Of a stretch of 64,000 nt of DNA, positions 44,932 to 53,394 are shown in pieces (within the stretch, counting starts at the first letter, position 1; the number at the start of each line of letters is the position of its first letter). This DNA comes from Asanoa sp040676615. GTDB taxonomy: Bacteria > Actinomycetota > Actinomycetes > Mycobacteriales > Micromonosporaceae. The DNA is taken from NCBI RefSeq assembly GCF_040676615.1, contig NZ_JBFAPI010000013.1, forward strand, positions 124,001-188,000. The letters run 5' to 3'. The notes under the pieces were generated by a model that was not told the DNA's origin, made no database searches, and was given only the letters and a program-made list of their open reading frames with translations. A program made the translations under genes and the position numbers.

Positions 44932-45498
44932 TCATACGGTCGCGCGCATCACCCACCGCCATTTCGCGATCTTGCGGACCCGGGTGAAGCCGTAGCGGGT
45001 GTAGAGCTCCTCCGGGCCGGTGTGCAGAAAGGCACCACGCTGCGGCGGGCGCTGCTCGGTCTGCTCCGGATAGGCCTCGACGACGCCGCCACCGGCCGCC
45101 TTGATCTCGTCGAGGGCCGCCGCGACGGCCGCGGCCGCGACGCCCTTGCCGCGATCCTTGGAGTTGGTGAAGACACAGCCGATCCGCCACGACGGCGGTT
45201 CGTCGGCCCCCCGCTCGTACGCCCGCAGATTTTTGATGTTGGGCAGTTCCGGCGGCGACCCGAACTGGCACCAACCGACGCAGCGGTCGCCGTCGTAGAC
45301 CAGCACCTGGTGGACCGTGCCCCGGGCGACATGGTCGCGCTTCGCCTGGCGGTTCCCCGCCGCCGTGTGCCCGGCGCCGACCCCCTCGGGGTGGAAACCC
45401 ATGCACCAGCAACCACCCCACACGCCGTTGTTGGCCTCGACCAACGCGGCGAAGTCGTCCCACGTCTCCGGCGTGAGCATTCGGGTCGTCAACGTCAT
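44932..45498 (-). CDS. GNAT-family N-acetyltransferase
   Basis: A 188-residue acetyltransferase. The acetyl-CoA pyrophosphate loop DRGKGVAAAAV (R/Q-x-x-G-x-G/A) follows strand 4 (WRIGCVFTNSK), and the C-terminal GPEELYTRYGFTRVRK segment is the typical Tyr-x-x-x-GF end. A Cys-rich GGCWCMGFHPEG near the N-terminus is shared with a GNAT subgroup of unknown substrate. ATG 45498 lies 6 nt behind CACACT, a weak -10 box. It is divergent from the AfsR-like regulator gene across 55 bp. Confidence 0.85.
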   Translation of the reverse strand: MTLTTRMLTPETWDDFAALVEANNGVWGGCWCMGFHPEGVGAGHTAAGNRQAKRDHVARGTVHQVLVYDGDRCVGWCQFGSPPELPNIKNLRAYERGADEPPSWRIGCVFTNSKDRGKGVAAAAVAAALDEIKAAGGGVVEAYPEQTEQRPPQRGAFLHTGPEELYTRYGFTRVRKIAKWRWVMRATV

Positions 45499-45553
45499 GC
45501 CAGCAGTGTGGCCCAGGGGTCTGACACAAGCCGGCCGTGGCAGGATCGGCCGC

Positions 45554-48500
45554 GTGAAGATCAAGATCCTCGGACCCTTGGAGGTACGCACCGACGACGG
45601 CGCCCTGGCCGACGTGCCCGGCGCCCGTCTGCGTGCGCTCCTGGTCGCCCTCGCCCTCGAGCCGGGCCACCTGGTGTCGAACGCGACGCTCGTCGACTGG
45701 ATCTGGGGCGAGCAGCCACCCGCCGACGCGCCCAGCGCCCTGCACCGCCTGGTCTCCCGCCTGCGCAAGGTGTTGCCGGACGGCTCGGTCGAGGCGCAGG
45801 CGGGCGGCTACCGGCTCGCGGTGGCGCCCGACGCCGTCGACGCCGTGCGCTTCGAGCGCCTCGTCGGCCAGGCGCGCGAGACCGGGGACCCGGTGCCGCT
45901 GCGCGCGGCGCTCGCACTGTGGCGCGGCGCACCGATGCAGGACGTCGGCCTGCCGGACAGTACGGCCCTCGGCGCGGCCGTGACCCGGCTCGAACGGCTG
46001 CACCTGACCGCCGTCGAGGACCGGTTCGACACCGAGACCGGCGCTGACCTGGTCGCCGAACTGAGCGACCTGGTGGCCGCACATCCGCTGCGCGAACGGC
46101 TCGTAGCCGCGTTGATGCGGGCCCTGGTCGCTGCCGGCCGCGGCAGCGAGGCCCTGCTGGCCTACGAGCGCGCGAAGGAAGCCTTGGCCGAGACCCTCGG
46201 CGTCGACCCGTCGCCGGACCTGTCCGCCCTGCACGTCGCGCTGTTGCGGGGCGAACTCGCGCCCCGCGAGCAGGCCCGCGGTACCAACCTGCGGGCCGAG
46301 CTGACCAGCTTCGTCGGCCGCACCGCCGACGTCACCGCGGTCCGCGAACTGGTCGCCGACCACCGCCTCACGACCCTGATCGGGCCGGGCGGCTCCGGTA
46401 AGACCAGACTTGCCAACGAGACCGCGCGTACGCTGCTGCGCGACCTGCCCGACGGCACCTGGCTGGTGGAGCTGGCGGCGATCGGCTCCGACGGTGACGT
46501 GGCACAGGCGACGCTGGCCGGGCTCGGCCAGCGCGACGCACTGCTCGGCGAGGCGCCCGGCGCGGACCCGACCGACCGCGTCGTCGCCGCGATCCGCGAC
46601 CGCGAGATGCTGCTGGTCCTCGACAACTGCGAGCACGTCATCGAGTCGGCGGCGGCCTTCGCCCACCGGGTGCTCGGCGAGTGCCGCCGGCTGCGCATCC
46701 TCGCGACGAGCCGCGAGCCGCTGGGCATCACCGGCGAAGCGCTCTGGCTCGTCCCGCCGCTGCCGCTGCCCGACGGCGACGCCGGCCCGGTCGAGATCGA
46801 GGCGGCCCCGGCCGTGCAGCTGCTGCGCGACCGGGCCGGCGCGGTGCGCAAGGACCTCGGGACCGACGCCGGCACGTCGGCGACCATGGCCCGGATCTGC
46901 CGGGCGCTGGACGGGATGCCGCTGGCGATCGAGCTCGCGGCGGCCCGGTTGCGCACGATGTCGGTCAACCAGCTCGCCAACCGCCTCGACGACCGGTTCC
47001 GCCTGCTCACCGGCGGCAGCCGCACCGCGCTCCCCCGCCACCGGACGCTGCGCGCGGTGATCGACTGGAGCTGGGAGCTGCTCACCGACGCCGAGCGGCT
47101 GGTGCTGCGCCGGCTCTCCGTCTTCGCCGCCGGCGCCAGCCTGGAAGCGGCCGAGCGGGTCTGCGCGGGCGACGGGATCGACGTGCTCGAGCTGCTCACC
47201 GCGCTGACCGAGAAGTCGCTGGTGCTGGCCGAGGGCGGGCGCACGCCGCGTTACCGGATGTTGGGCACCATCAGAGAGTACGCGCAACAGCGGCTCGCCG
47301 AGGCCGCCGAGTCGGACCACGCCCGGCGCGCCCACCTCGCCTACTTCACCGAGCTCGTCGAAACCGCGGAGCCGCACCTCTACCGCGCCGAGCAGCTCGA
47401 CTGGCTCGCCCGGCTCGAGGTCGAGCACGACAACATCGGTGGCGCGATGCGGGCCGCCCTGGCGGCCGGCGACGCCGCCGGTGCGATGCGCCTCGCGGCC
47501 GCCGCCGGCTGGTACTGGTGGCTCGGCGGGCACAAGGCCGAGGGCAACGAGCTGATCACCGCGGCCACGGCCCTGCCGGGCGAGGTGGCCGACGAGAGCC
47601 GGGCCGTGGTCTACGCGCGCGCGGTGCACGCCGGCGTACACGCGGGTCGGTCTGTTCGTGATCTCGCTGCCTGGGGGCCGGGCGACCAGCAGCAGGCCGA
47701 CGAGTGGATCCGCAAGGCCTACGAGATCAGCCAGCGCGTCCCGCGGCAGCACCGGGCGCTGCGGTTCGTCGCGGCGCTGGAACGCCTGCTGCACGCGCCG
47801 GAGTCGGCCGCGCCCGCTTTCGAGGCGCTGCTCACCGACGAGGATCCGTGGCTGGCCGCGCTGGCCCGGCTGCACCTCGGCCGGTTGCGCATCATGCTCG
47901 GCCACGACGGCCGCGACGCGGACACCTACCTCGAGACGGCGCTCGCCGAGTTCCGCACGCTCGGCGACCGGTGGGGCACGTCGTTCGCCCTGACCGAGCT
48001 GGCGAACCGGATCGCGACGCGCGGCGAGTTCGCGGCCGCCTGCGACCACTACGAGCAGGCGATCGCGGTCGTCGCCGAGGTCGGCGCCGGTGAAGACCTC
48101 GTGTCGATGCGCTCGCGGCAGGCCCAGCTGCACTGGCTGGCCGGCGACCCCGGCTCGAGCACGGCGGCGATGGCCGAGGCGCAGCGTTACGCCGAGCGGG
48201 TCTCCTGGCCCAACGCGCTGGCCGAACTGGCCCTGGCGAAGGCGGAACTGGCGCGCTGGTGCGGCGACGCCGAGCAGGCCCGCCGGCAGCTCGACGTCGC
48301 GACCGCGATGCTGGGTGAGGACGCCGAACGCACGTACGTGCGCGCGGTGGCCCACGATCTGCTCGGTTACCTCGCCGATGACCTCGACGAGTCCCGTGAC
48401 CACCGCGACGCCGCCTTCCGCACGGCGACCGAGACCGGATACGCGCCGCTGATCGCCCAGGTGCTCGGCGGGATCGCCGACCTCGCGCTGCGCCGCGACC

Positions 48501-48694
48501 AGCCCGAGCAGGCCGCCCGGCTGCTCGCGGCGAGCGCCACCGTGCGCGGCCTGCCGGACCGTTCCCACCCGGACGTGACCCGGATCGAGCGGACCGCCCG
48601 GGACCGGCTCGGCGAGGAGGCGTTCGACGCGGCGGCGCGCGAGGGAGCGCGGGCGAGATGGTGCGACCTGGTCGCGGTCACGCTCGCGTCGTGA
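45554..48694 (+). CDS. AfsR-like regulator: BTAD winged helix, NB-ARC ATPase and TPR repeats
   Basis: A 1046-residue regulator. Residues 1-95 are an OmpR-like winged helix (KIKILGPLEVRTDDGALADV), 95-245 a BTAD domain, 255-560 an NTPase with Walker A GPGGSGKT at 277-284, Walker B MLLVLDNCEH and the arginine-finger segment ILATSREPLG, and the C-terminal 450 residues are helical TPR-like repeats. This is the layout of AfsR and related activators that couple signal-driven oligomerisation and ATP hydrolysis to transcription. GTG 45554 lies 7 nt behind CAGGAT, an imperfect -10 box. Targets are unknown. Confidence 0.92.
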   Translation: MKIKILGPLEVRTDDGALADVPGARLRALLVALALEPGHLVSNATLVDWIWGEQPPADAPSALHRLVSRLRKVLPDGSVEAQAGGYRLAVAPDAVDAVRFERLVGQARETGDPVPLRAALALWRGAPMQDVGLPDSTALGAAVTRLERLHLTAVEDRFDTETGADLVAELSDLVAAHPLRERLVAALMRALVAAGRGSEALLAYERAKEALAETLGVDPSPDLSALHVALLRGELAPREQARGTNLRAELTSFVGRTADVTAVRELVADHRLTTLIGPGGSGKTRLANETARTLLRDLPDGTWLVELAAIGSDGDVAQATLAGLGQRDALLGEAPGADPTDRVVAAIRDREMLLVLDNCEHVIESAAAFAHRVLGECRRLRILATSREPLGITGEALWLVPPLPLPDGDAGPVEIEAAPAVQLLRDRAGAVRKDLGTDAGTSATMARICRALDGMPLAIELAAARLRTMSVNQLANRLDDRFRLLTGGSRTALPRHRTLRAVIDWSWELLTDAERLVLRRLSVFAAGASLEAAERVCAGDGIDVLELLTALTEKSLVLAEGGRTPRYRMLGTIREYAQQRLAEAAESDHARRAHLAYFTELVETAEPHLYRAEQLDWLARLEVEHDNIGGAMRAALAAGDAAGAMRLAAAAGWYWWLGGHKAEGNELITAATALPGEVADESRAVVYARAVHAGVHAGRSVRDLAAWGPGDQQQADEWIRKAYEISQRVPRQHRALRFVAALERLLHAPESAAPAFEALLTDEDPWLAALARLHLGRLRIMLGHDGRDADTYLETALAEFRTLGDRWGTSFALTELANRIATRGEFAAACDHYEQAIAVVAEVGAGEDLVSMRSRQAQLHWLAGDPGSSTAAMAEAQRYAERVSWPNALAELALAKAELARWCGDAEQARRQLDVATAMLGEDAERTYVRAVAHDLLGYLADDLDESRDHRDAAFRTATETGYAPLIAQVLGGIADLALRRDQPEQAARLLAASATVRGLPDRSHPDVTRIERTARDRLGEEAFDAAAREGARARWCDLVAVTLAS

Positions 48695-48697
48695 ACC

Positions 48698-49534
48698 TCA
48701 CAGCCGGGCCAGCGCGGCCCGGAGAAACCCGTCGCGGCGGGGGGTGTGCTCAGGCGGGTCGCACGCGGTCGGGGTGTTCAGCGCGGCCACCGCGTCCCAG
48801 TAGGCCACGTCGGAGGCGCGGGTGCCGCTGGTTCGCTCCCAGCCGTCGAGCACGAACCGCGGGGCGTCCGGGCCGTTGACGTAGGCGACCTGCTTGCGCA
48901 ACTCCCCGAGGTCGACGCCGGGGCTGCCGACGCCGGCGGTCTTCCAGTCGACCAACGCCTGGCATTCCGCACCGCTCCACAGCATGTTGCCCGGCCACAC
49001 GTCACCGTGGACGAACACCGGCGCCGTCGGCTGGATATCGGCGATCAACTCGGCTGCGCGGTCCAGCAACGGCGTCGTGGCCATCCGGCCCAGCCGCCGC
49101 TCGCGCGCGAAGTCGTCGACGGCGATCGGCCGGGGACGCGCCGGCAGCGCATCCGACGGCGCGAGCGGTATCCGATGGATCCGCGCGAGGGCCGCTCCGG
49201 CCGCGCGGAGCCGGTCGGCGTCGAGCCGGGCCGGCCAGTGGCTGGACCCCGGCACGACCGTCTCGACACTCGCCGGCACGCCGGCGACCCGGCCGGAGAG
49301 GTCGCTGCCGAGCAGCCGCGGGGCAGGCACGGAATGCCGGTCGGCGGCGAGAAGTGCGGCGACGTTGGTGGCGATCATGTCGCCGTCGATCCGCGGCGTC
49401 GGCGCCCTCAGCACGACCTCGGCGGACTCCAGCCGCACCAACCAGGGGCCGTCGCCGGCGTGCAGGGCCCGCACGCCCCGGACCCGACCGCCGGCGCAGG
49501 CCGCGGCCCAGGCGAACAACTGTCGGTTACCCAT
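48698..49534 (-). CDS. aminoglycoside-phosphotransferase-like kinase (APH family)
   Basis: A 278-residue protein-kinase-like small-molecule kinase. The catalytic loop FVHGDVWPGNMLW (HGDxxxxN) and the metal-binding ALVDWKTAG are intact, with an N-terminal lobe holding the VVLRAP strand. The family phosphorylates aminoglycosides, choline, homoserine or similar alcohols; nothing points to a specific one. ATG 49534 is the only sensible start, but neither a ribosome binding site nor a clear -10 box precedes it. The gene is 3 bp from the convergent AfsR-like gene. Confidence 0.87.
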   Translation of the reverse strand: MGNRQLFAWAAACAGGRVRGVRALHAGDGPWLVRLESAEVVLRAPTPRIDGDMIATNVAALLAADRHSVPAPRLLGSDLSGRVAGVPASVETVVPGSSHWPARLDADRLRAAGAALARIHRIPLAPSDALPARPRPIAVDDFARERRLGRMATTPLLDRAAELIADIQPTAPVFVHGDVWPGNMLWSGAECQALVDWKTAGVGSPGVDLGELRKQVAYVNGPDAPRFVLDGWERTSGTRASDVAYWDAVAALNTPTACDPPEHTPRRDGFLRAALARL

Positions 49535-49574
49535 CCCGCACAGTGAGCCACGGTGTCAGACGCGGCGGGAAACG

Positions 49575-50498
49575 TCAACGGCCGCGCTGGTAGACGGCCA
49601 GGTTGACGTCGGTCGCCGCGAACAGCGGCGCGGCGACGCCGAGCGCCTTGGCGCGGCGCACCAGGTCGCTGATGATCGGGTCGTTCTCGACCCGCCGGCC
49701 CTGCCGCAGGTCACGATAAACCGACGAGGTCGTCGACGCGCCCACCTCGGTCACCGTGCCCAGCAGCCGCCGGTTGGCCTCGGGGCGCGGCGGAAAGCCG
49801 GCCGCGGCGGCGATCCGGCTCCCCTCGTCGACGACCGCGGTCGCGAACTCCTTGCCGCCCGGCACCGCGTTCACCTCGCCGACCGTCCCGCGGCCCAGGC
49901 ACGTCACCGCCGTCACCGAGGCCAGGAAGATCCACTTCTCCCACATGTCGGCCTCGATGGTGCCGGACAGCTCGGAGCTGAACCCGGCGCCCGCGAGCGC
50001 CTCGTGCACCCGCTCGCCGCCGGCACCGTCGCCGGTGGGCAGCGGACCGTAGCGCAGTTCCACCAGCCCACCCAGGCGCACGATCTCACCGTCGTCGGTG
50101 AGGGTGGTGGCGACGTAGCAGACCCCGCCGTAGACGCGCCCGGCGCCGAACGCGGCCACGAGCCGGTCGATGTGCGCGATGCCGTTGAGGAACGGCACGA
50201 TCGTGGTCGCGGGGCCAACGGCCGGCGCGATGTCGCGGATCGCGTTGTCGAGCGCGTAGCCCTTGACGGCCAGCAGCACCAGGTCGAACGGCTCGGCGAG
50301 CCGGTCCTGGACGACCGTCCGCACGTCGACGCGGTCGACCCGCTCATCGGGCTCCCGCACGCGCAGGCCCTGGTCGGCCAGTTGCGCGGCCCGGCCGGGC
50401 CGGACCAGGAAGGTCACGTCGCGGCCCGCCTGGGCCAGCCGGGCGCCGAAGTAGCCGCCGGTGGCGCCGGCACCGACCACGAGGATCCGAGCGGTCAC
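49575..50498 (-). CDS. 2-dehydropantoate 2-reductase family protein (PanE/ApbA-like)
   Basis: A 307-residue reductase with the NADP loop VVGAGATGGYFGARLA, the catalytic Lys in LLAVKGYALDNAI, LNGI, and a C-terminal all-helical domain beginning KWIFLASVTAVTCLGRGT. True PanE makes pantoate for coenzyme A; paralogues of this family act on other ketoacids, and with no pan genes nearby I leave the gene unnamed. GTG 50498 lies 7 nt behind TAGGCT (50506-50511), so the mRNA is leaderless. It is 40 bp upstream of the kinase gene on the same strand and could read into it. Confidence 0.85.
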   Translation of the reverse strand: MTARILVVGAGATGGYFGARLAQAGRDVTFLVRPGRAAQLADQGLRVREPDERVDRVDVRTVVQDRLAEPFDLVLLAVKGYALDNAIRDIAPAVGPATTIVPFLNGIAHIDRLVAAFGAGRVYGGVCYVATTLTDDGEIVRLGGLVELRYGPLPTGDGAGGERVHEALAGAGFSSELSGTIEADMWEKWIFLASVTAVTCLGRGTVGEVNAVPGGKEFATAVVDEGSRIAAAAGFPPRPEANRRLLGTVTEVGASTTSSVYRDLRQGRRVENDPIISDLVRRAKALGVAAPLFAATDVNLAVYQRGR

Positions 50499-50569
50499 CT
50501 GAACGAGCCTAGCGGCTGGTCCGCACGCGGCCACCCGTTCGTCGGAGAACCTCGTGCGGGTATGGGCTG

Positions 50570-51352
50570 CTAGCCGGACCGGCCCGGCAGGCGCTCCGTC
50601 CGGATCCACCCGGACCAGCCGCGTTCCCGCATCAGCTCGACCATCCGCTGGCTGCGCGGGTCGGACTCGGCGGCGAACGCGTCCAGGAGGTCGAACGACA
50701 TGTCGTCGTAGGCGATCCCACCGCCGTCGAGCTCACCCGCGGCGTAGGCCTCGTCGGCCATGCCGGCCATCAGGTCGGCGGCCTCCACCACGCGCGGGTC
50801 GTCTCCGTCGGCGTCGCTGTCGAAGAGCTCCGACAGGAGGCGGTAGAGCCGGACGATGCGCGGGTCCTCGAGCGAGGCGAGCTTGCTGGGCATCATCGCG
50901 CGGATCTGATCGGGCCAGCGGACCGCGATCAGGATCCAGGCGTCGCGTTCGGCCTCGACCATCGCCTCTGACGCTCCGATGTCGCGGAGCCGGTCGAGAT
51001 AGAAGGTCACCTCCGACGGGAGCGCCAGGCTGTCTCCGGTCGACAGCTGCGCGATCTGTTTGCGGCTGGTCTCCAGGCGGGCGATCTCGTCGCTCAACTG
51101 GCGGTCGATCCGGTGGACGGTCTCCGCGAAGGTCGTCGCGTCGGCCTCGAGCAGGTCGCCGATCTCGGACAGCGGCACGCCGGCGTTGGCCAGGGTGCGG
51201 ATCTTGATCAGCGCCACCACCGCTTTCGCGCCGTAGCGGCGGTAACCCGACGCGTCCCGCTCCGGCTCGGGCAGCAGCCCGATCTGGTGGTAGTGCCGCA
51301 CCGTCCGCGCCGTGACGCCGGCGTACGCCGCCAGTTGTCCGATCGTCAGCAT
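50570..51352 (-). CDS. MerR-family transcriptional regulator
   Basis: A 260-residue MerR protein: winged helix TIGQLAAYAGVTARTVRHYH with the HYHQIGLL signature and YRRYG wing, a long coiled dimerisation helix (VHRIDRQLSDEIARLETSRK), and a C-terminal domain of about 140 residues with no metal-binding Cys, so the inducer is probably an organic molecule. It is the third gene of the ABC exporter operon, 24 bp after the permease gene, and the operon promoter has the 20-bp spacer and palindrome expected for a MerR activator, so it probably controls its own operon. The ribosome binding site GGAGGG is rather far (12 nt). Confidence 0.9.
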   Translation of the reverse strand: MLTIGQLAAYAGVTARTVRHYHQIGLLPEPERDASGYRRYGAKAVVALIKIRTLANAGVPLSEIGDLLEADATTFAETVHRIDRQLSDEIARLETSRKQIAQLSTGDSLALPSEVTFYLDRLRDIGASEAMVEAERDAWILIAVRWPDQIRAMMPSKLASLEDPRIVRLYRLLSELFDSDADGDDPRVVEAADLMAGMADEAYAAGELDGGGIAYDDMSFDLLDAFAAESDPRSQRMVELMRERGWSGWIRTERLPGRSG

Positions 51353-51376
51353 CGTTCAATCCTGCCCTCCCGGTCG

Positions 51377-52138
51377 TCAGGAGACCTTGCGCCGGTAGGT
51401 GATGTTGGCGAACACATACGCGACGACCAGGATGCCGACGCACCAGCCGAGGGCCACCCAGATGTCGCCGCCCACCGGTCGCTCGGTGAACAGGGCCCGG
51501 ATCGTGTTGACGATCGAGGTCACCGGCTGGTTCTCGGCGAACGCGCGGACCGGGCCGGGCATGGTGGCGGTGGGCACGAACGCCGAACTGATGAAGGGCA
51601 GGAAGATCAGCGGGTACGAGAACGCGCTCGCGCCGTCGACGGTCTTCGCGGTCAGCCCGGGGATCACGGCCAGCCAGGTCAGCGCCAGGGTGAACAGGAT
51701 CACGATGCCGGCGACCGCGAGCCAGGCCAGCACGCCGGCGCCCGAGCGGAAGCCCATCACGAGGGCGACGAGCACGACCAGCACCACCGAGATAACGTTG
51801 GCGACCAGCGACGTCAGGACGTGCGCCCACAGCACGCCCGACCGGGCGATCGGCATCGACTGGAACCGGTCGAGGATGCCGCCCCGCATGTCGGTGAAGA
51901 GCCGGAACGCCGTGTAGGCGACGCCCGAGGCGATCGTGATGAGCAGGATGCCGGGCAGCATGTAGTCCACATAGGACACGGATCCGGTGTCGATCGCGCC
52001 GCCGAACACGTACACGAACAGCAGCATCATCGCGATCGGGGTGATCGCGGTCGTGATGATCGTGTCCAGGCTGCGGGTGACGTGCCGCATGGTGCGGCCG
52101 GTGAGTGCGGCGGTGTCGGCGAAGAAAGCCGTGGTCAT
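51377..52138 (-). CDS. ABC-2 type transporter permease (DrrB-like)
   Basis: A 253-residue permease with six hydrophobic segments and the ABC-2 signature region (LFTDMRGGILDRFQSMPIARSG between segments 2 and 3, AENQPVTSIVNTIRALFTERP before the last). Such permeases pair with DrrA-type ATPases to export hydrophobic drugs such as anthracyclines. A GAGGAAA site lies 5 nt before ATG 52138. The ATPase gene ends 11 bp upstream and merR follows. Confidence 0.92.
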   Translation of the reverse strand: MTTAFFADTAALTGRTMRHVTRSLDTIITTAITPIAMMLLFVYVFGGAIDTGSVSYVDYMLPGILLITIASGVAYTAFRLFTDMRGGILDRFQSMPIARSGVLWAHVLTSLVANVISVVLVVLVALVMGFRSGAGVLAWLAVAGIVILFTLALTWLAVIPGLTAKTVDGASAFSYPLIFLPFISSAFVPTATMPGPVRAFAENQPVTSIVNTIRALFTERPVGGDIWVALGWCVGILVVAYVFANITYRRKVS

Positions 52139-52149
52139 TGTCGTTTCCT

Positions 52150-52932
52150 CTACTTCTTGTCGCCGATGACCGCGAAGAACACGTCTTCGAGGGAGGGCTG
52201 CTTCTCGACGTACTCGACCTCGGCCGGCGGCAGCAGCGCCTTGAGCTCGGCCAGCGTGCCGTTCACGATGATCCGTCCTTCGTGGAGGATCGCGATCCGG
52301 TCGGCGAGCTCCTCGGCCTCGTTGAGGTACTGCGTCGTGAGCAGCACGGTCGTGCCGCCCGCGGCGAGTTCCCTGACGGCCTGCCACACCTCGACCCGCG
52401 CTTCCGGGTCGAGGCCGGTCGTCGGCTCGTCGAGGAAGATCACCGGCGGGCTGCCGATCAGGCTCATCGCGATGTCGAGCCGGCGTCGCATGCCGCCGGA
52501 GTAGGTGGCCACCCGCCGCCCGCCCGCCTCGGTGAGGGAGAACCGCCGCAGCAGGTCGTCGGCGATCGCGCCGTGGTCCTTGAGGTGCCGCAGCTTGGCG
52601 ATCAGGACCAGGTTCTCCCGGCCGGTGAGGATCTCGTCGACCGCCGCGAACTGCCCGGTCAGGCTGATCGACTCGCGCACCCGGGCGGCCTGGCCCGCGA
52701 CGTCGAAACCGTTGACCCGGGCACTGCCGGCGTCGGCCTTGAGCAGCGTCGCCAGGATCCGCACCGCGGTGGTCTTGCCGGCGCCGTTGGAGCCGAGCAG
52801 GGCGAAGATGCTGCCCCGCGCCACGTCGAAGTCGACGCCGCGTAGCACGCGCACCTCTTTGTAGGACTTCTCCAGGCCACGCACCTGGATCGCAGGCGCT
52901 TGCGCCTGACCGGTTGTCGAAGGGACGCTCAT
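52150..52932 (-). CDS. ABC transporter ATP-binding protein (DrrA-like)
   Basis: A 260-residue ATPase: Walker A GSNGAGKT, Q-loop SLTGQFAAVDE, signature YSGGMRRRLDIAMSL, Walker B IFLDEPTTGLDPEAR, and the DrrA-type C-terminal tail (EYVEKQPSLEDVFFAVIG) that regulates assembly with DrrB. It powers export of a hydrophobic compound. ATG 52932 is 7 nt behind CATGCT, the -10 box of a MerR-type promoter, so I prefer it to the ATG at 52971, which would start within the -35 box. Confidence 0.93.
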   Translation of the reverse strand: MSVPSTTGQAQAPAIQVRGLEKSYKEVRVLRGVDFDVARGSIFALLGSNGAGKTTAVRILATLLKADAGSARVNGFDVAGQAARVRESISLTGQFAAVDEILTGRENLVLIAKLRHLKDHGAIADDLLRRFSLTEAGGRRVATYSGGMRRRLDIAMSLIGSPPVIFLDEPTTGLDPEARVEVWQAVRELAAGGTTVLLTTQYLNEAEELADRIAILHEGRIIVNGTLAELKALLPPAEVEYVEKQPSLEDVFFAVIGDKK

Positions 52933-52939
52933 GGCACCC

Positions 52940-52971
52940 AGCATGGAGGGTTGACGCTGCGTCAAGGTCAA
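52940..52971 (-). promoter_or_regulatory. MerR-type promoter of the ABC-merR operon
   Basis: On the minus strand TTGACC (52966-52971) and CATGCT (52940-52945) are 20 bp apart. The spacer begins with the palindrome TTGACGCAGCGTCAA (52951-52965, 7-bp arms about one base). Overlong spacers with a central inverted repeat are the hallmark of promoters activated by MerR proteins. The -10 box ends 7 nt before the start codon, so the transcript is leaderless. Confidence 0.7.
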
Positions 52972-52977
52972 GCCGAA

Positions 52978-53151
52978 TCAGTCAGGTTCGCCGAGTGCGA
53001 ACGCCAGCCGGTTCCGCACCTCCTCGACGGTGAAGCCCCATCCGGTCAGCGTCGGCCCGCTCCAGTTGATGCCCACGCGGTAATCGTCCGCGGCGAGGTC
53101 CGGCAACGCGCGCTCCCGCCAGTGGGCCGGCGGCGACGAAATGCTTGGCAT
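52978..53151 (-). CDS. possible small protein or C-terminal gene remnant (57 residues)
   Basis: The frame from ATG 53151 encodes HWRERALPDLAADDYRVGIN followed by WSGPTLTGWGFTVEEV and ends FALGEPD. Codon use (GC-rich third positions) and the aromatic, ordered-looking sequence argue for real or recently real coding. No family recognised and no good ribosome binding site. Its 5' end overlaps the start of a plus-strand small gene by 11 bp. It may be the tail of a once longer gene. Confidence 0.35.
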   Translation of the reverse strand: MPSISSPPAHWRERALPDLAADDYRVGINWSGPTLTGWGFTVEEVRNRLAFALGEPD

Positions 53152-53326
53152 CGTCGACTTCTCGATCTGCCCACACCTGGCCCCCGACGGCATGCCGGGC
53201 AACTCGATGGCCGAGGCCGAGAAATGGGCCGAGGCCCTGGGCACGCCCTGTTACGCGGTCGACGACGAGACCGCCTTCGTGGTCGAGGTGGTCTCCGAGG
53301 GGCGGTGGCGGCTCTCCAACCGCTGA
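53141..53326 (+). CDS. small protein of unknown function (61 residues)
   Basis: From ATG 53141 the frame encodes a 61-residue protein (LGIVDFSICPHLAPDGMPGN, MAEAEKWAEALGTPCYAVDD, TAFVVEVVSEGRW) with strongly GC-biased third positions. It has two Cys and a plausible alpha/beta outline but no signal peptide. A strong terminator whose stem contains the stop codon follows, which supports it as a genuine transcription-unit end. No clear ribosome binding site. Confidence 0.5.
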   Translation: MLGIVDFSICPHLAPDGMPGNSMAEAEKWAEALGTPCYAVDDETAFVVEVVSEGRWRLSNR

Positions 53327-53355
53327 CCGGGCGGTGATACCACCGCCCGGTCAGC
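53322..53355. terminator. strong terminator with a 15-bp stem
   Basis: GCTGACCGGGCGGTG and its exact complement flank the loop ATAC. The stem includes the TGA of the 61-residue gene and stands 40 bp from the stop of the convergent SHOCT-like gene. It is the longest perfect hairpin I found in the window. Confidence 0.9.
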
Positions 53356-53394
53356 CGGCCCGCGCGACCCCGTGGTTCGGGCGGGCCCGCGGTG

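Noticed and set aside
13651..48694. Secondary-metabolite gene cluster
   Set aside because: Several LAL/SARP/AfsR regulators, methyltransferases and oxidoreductases are present, but no polyketide synthase, peptide synthetase, terpene cyclase or RiPP machinery is found, and the enzymes are scattered on both strands.
48698..49534. Aminoglycoside resistance kinase
   Set aside because: The catalytic motifs are those of the wide APH superfamily; nothing identifies an aminoglycoside substrate, so only the superfamily is called.
49575..50498. panE for coenzyme A synthesis
   Set aside because: The family is correct, but paralogues with other substrates are common and no other pantothenate gene is nearby, so no gene symbol is given.
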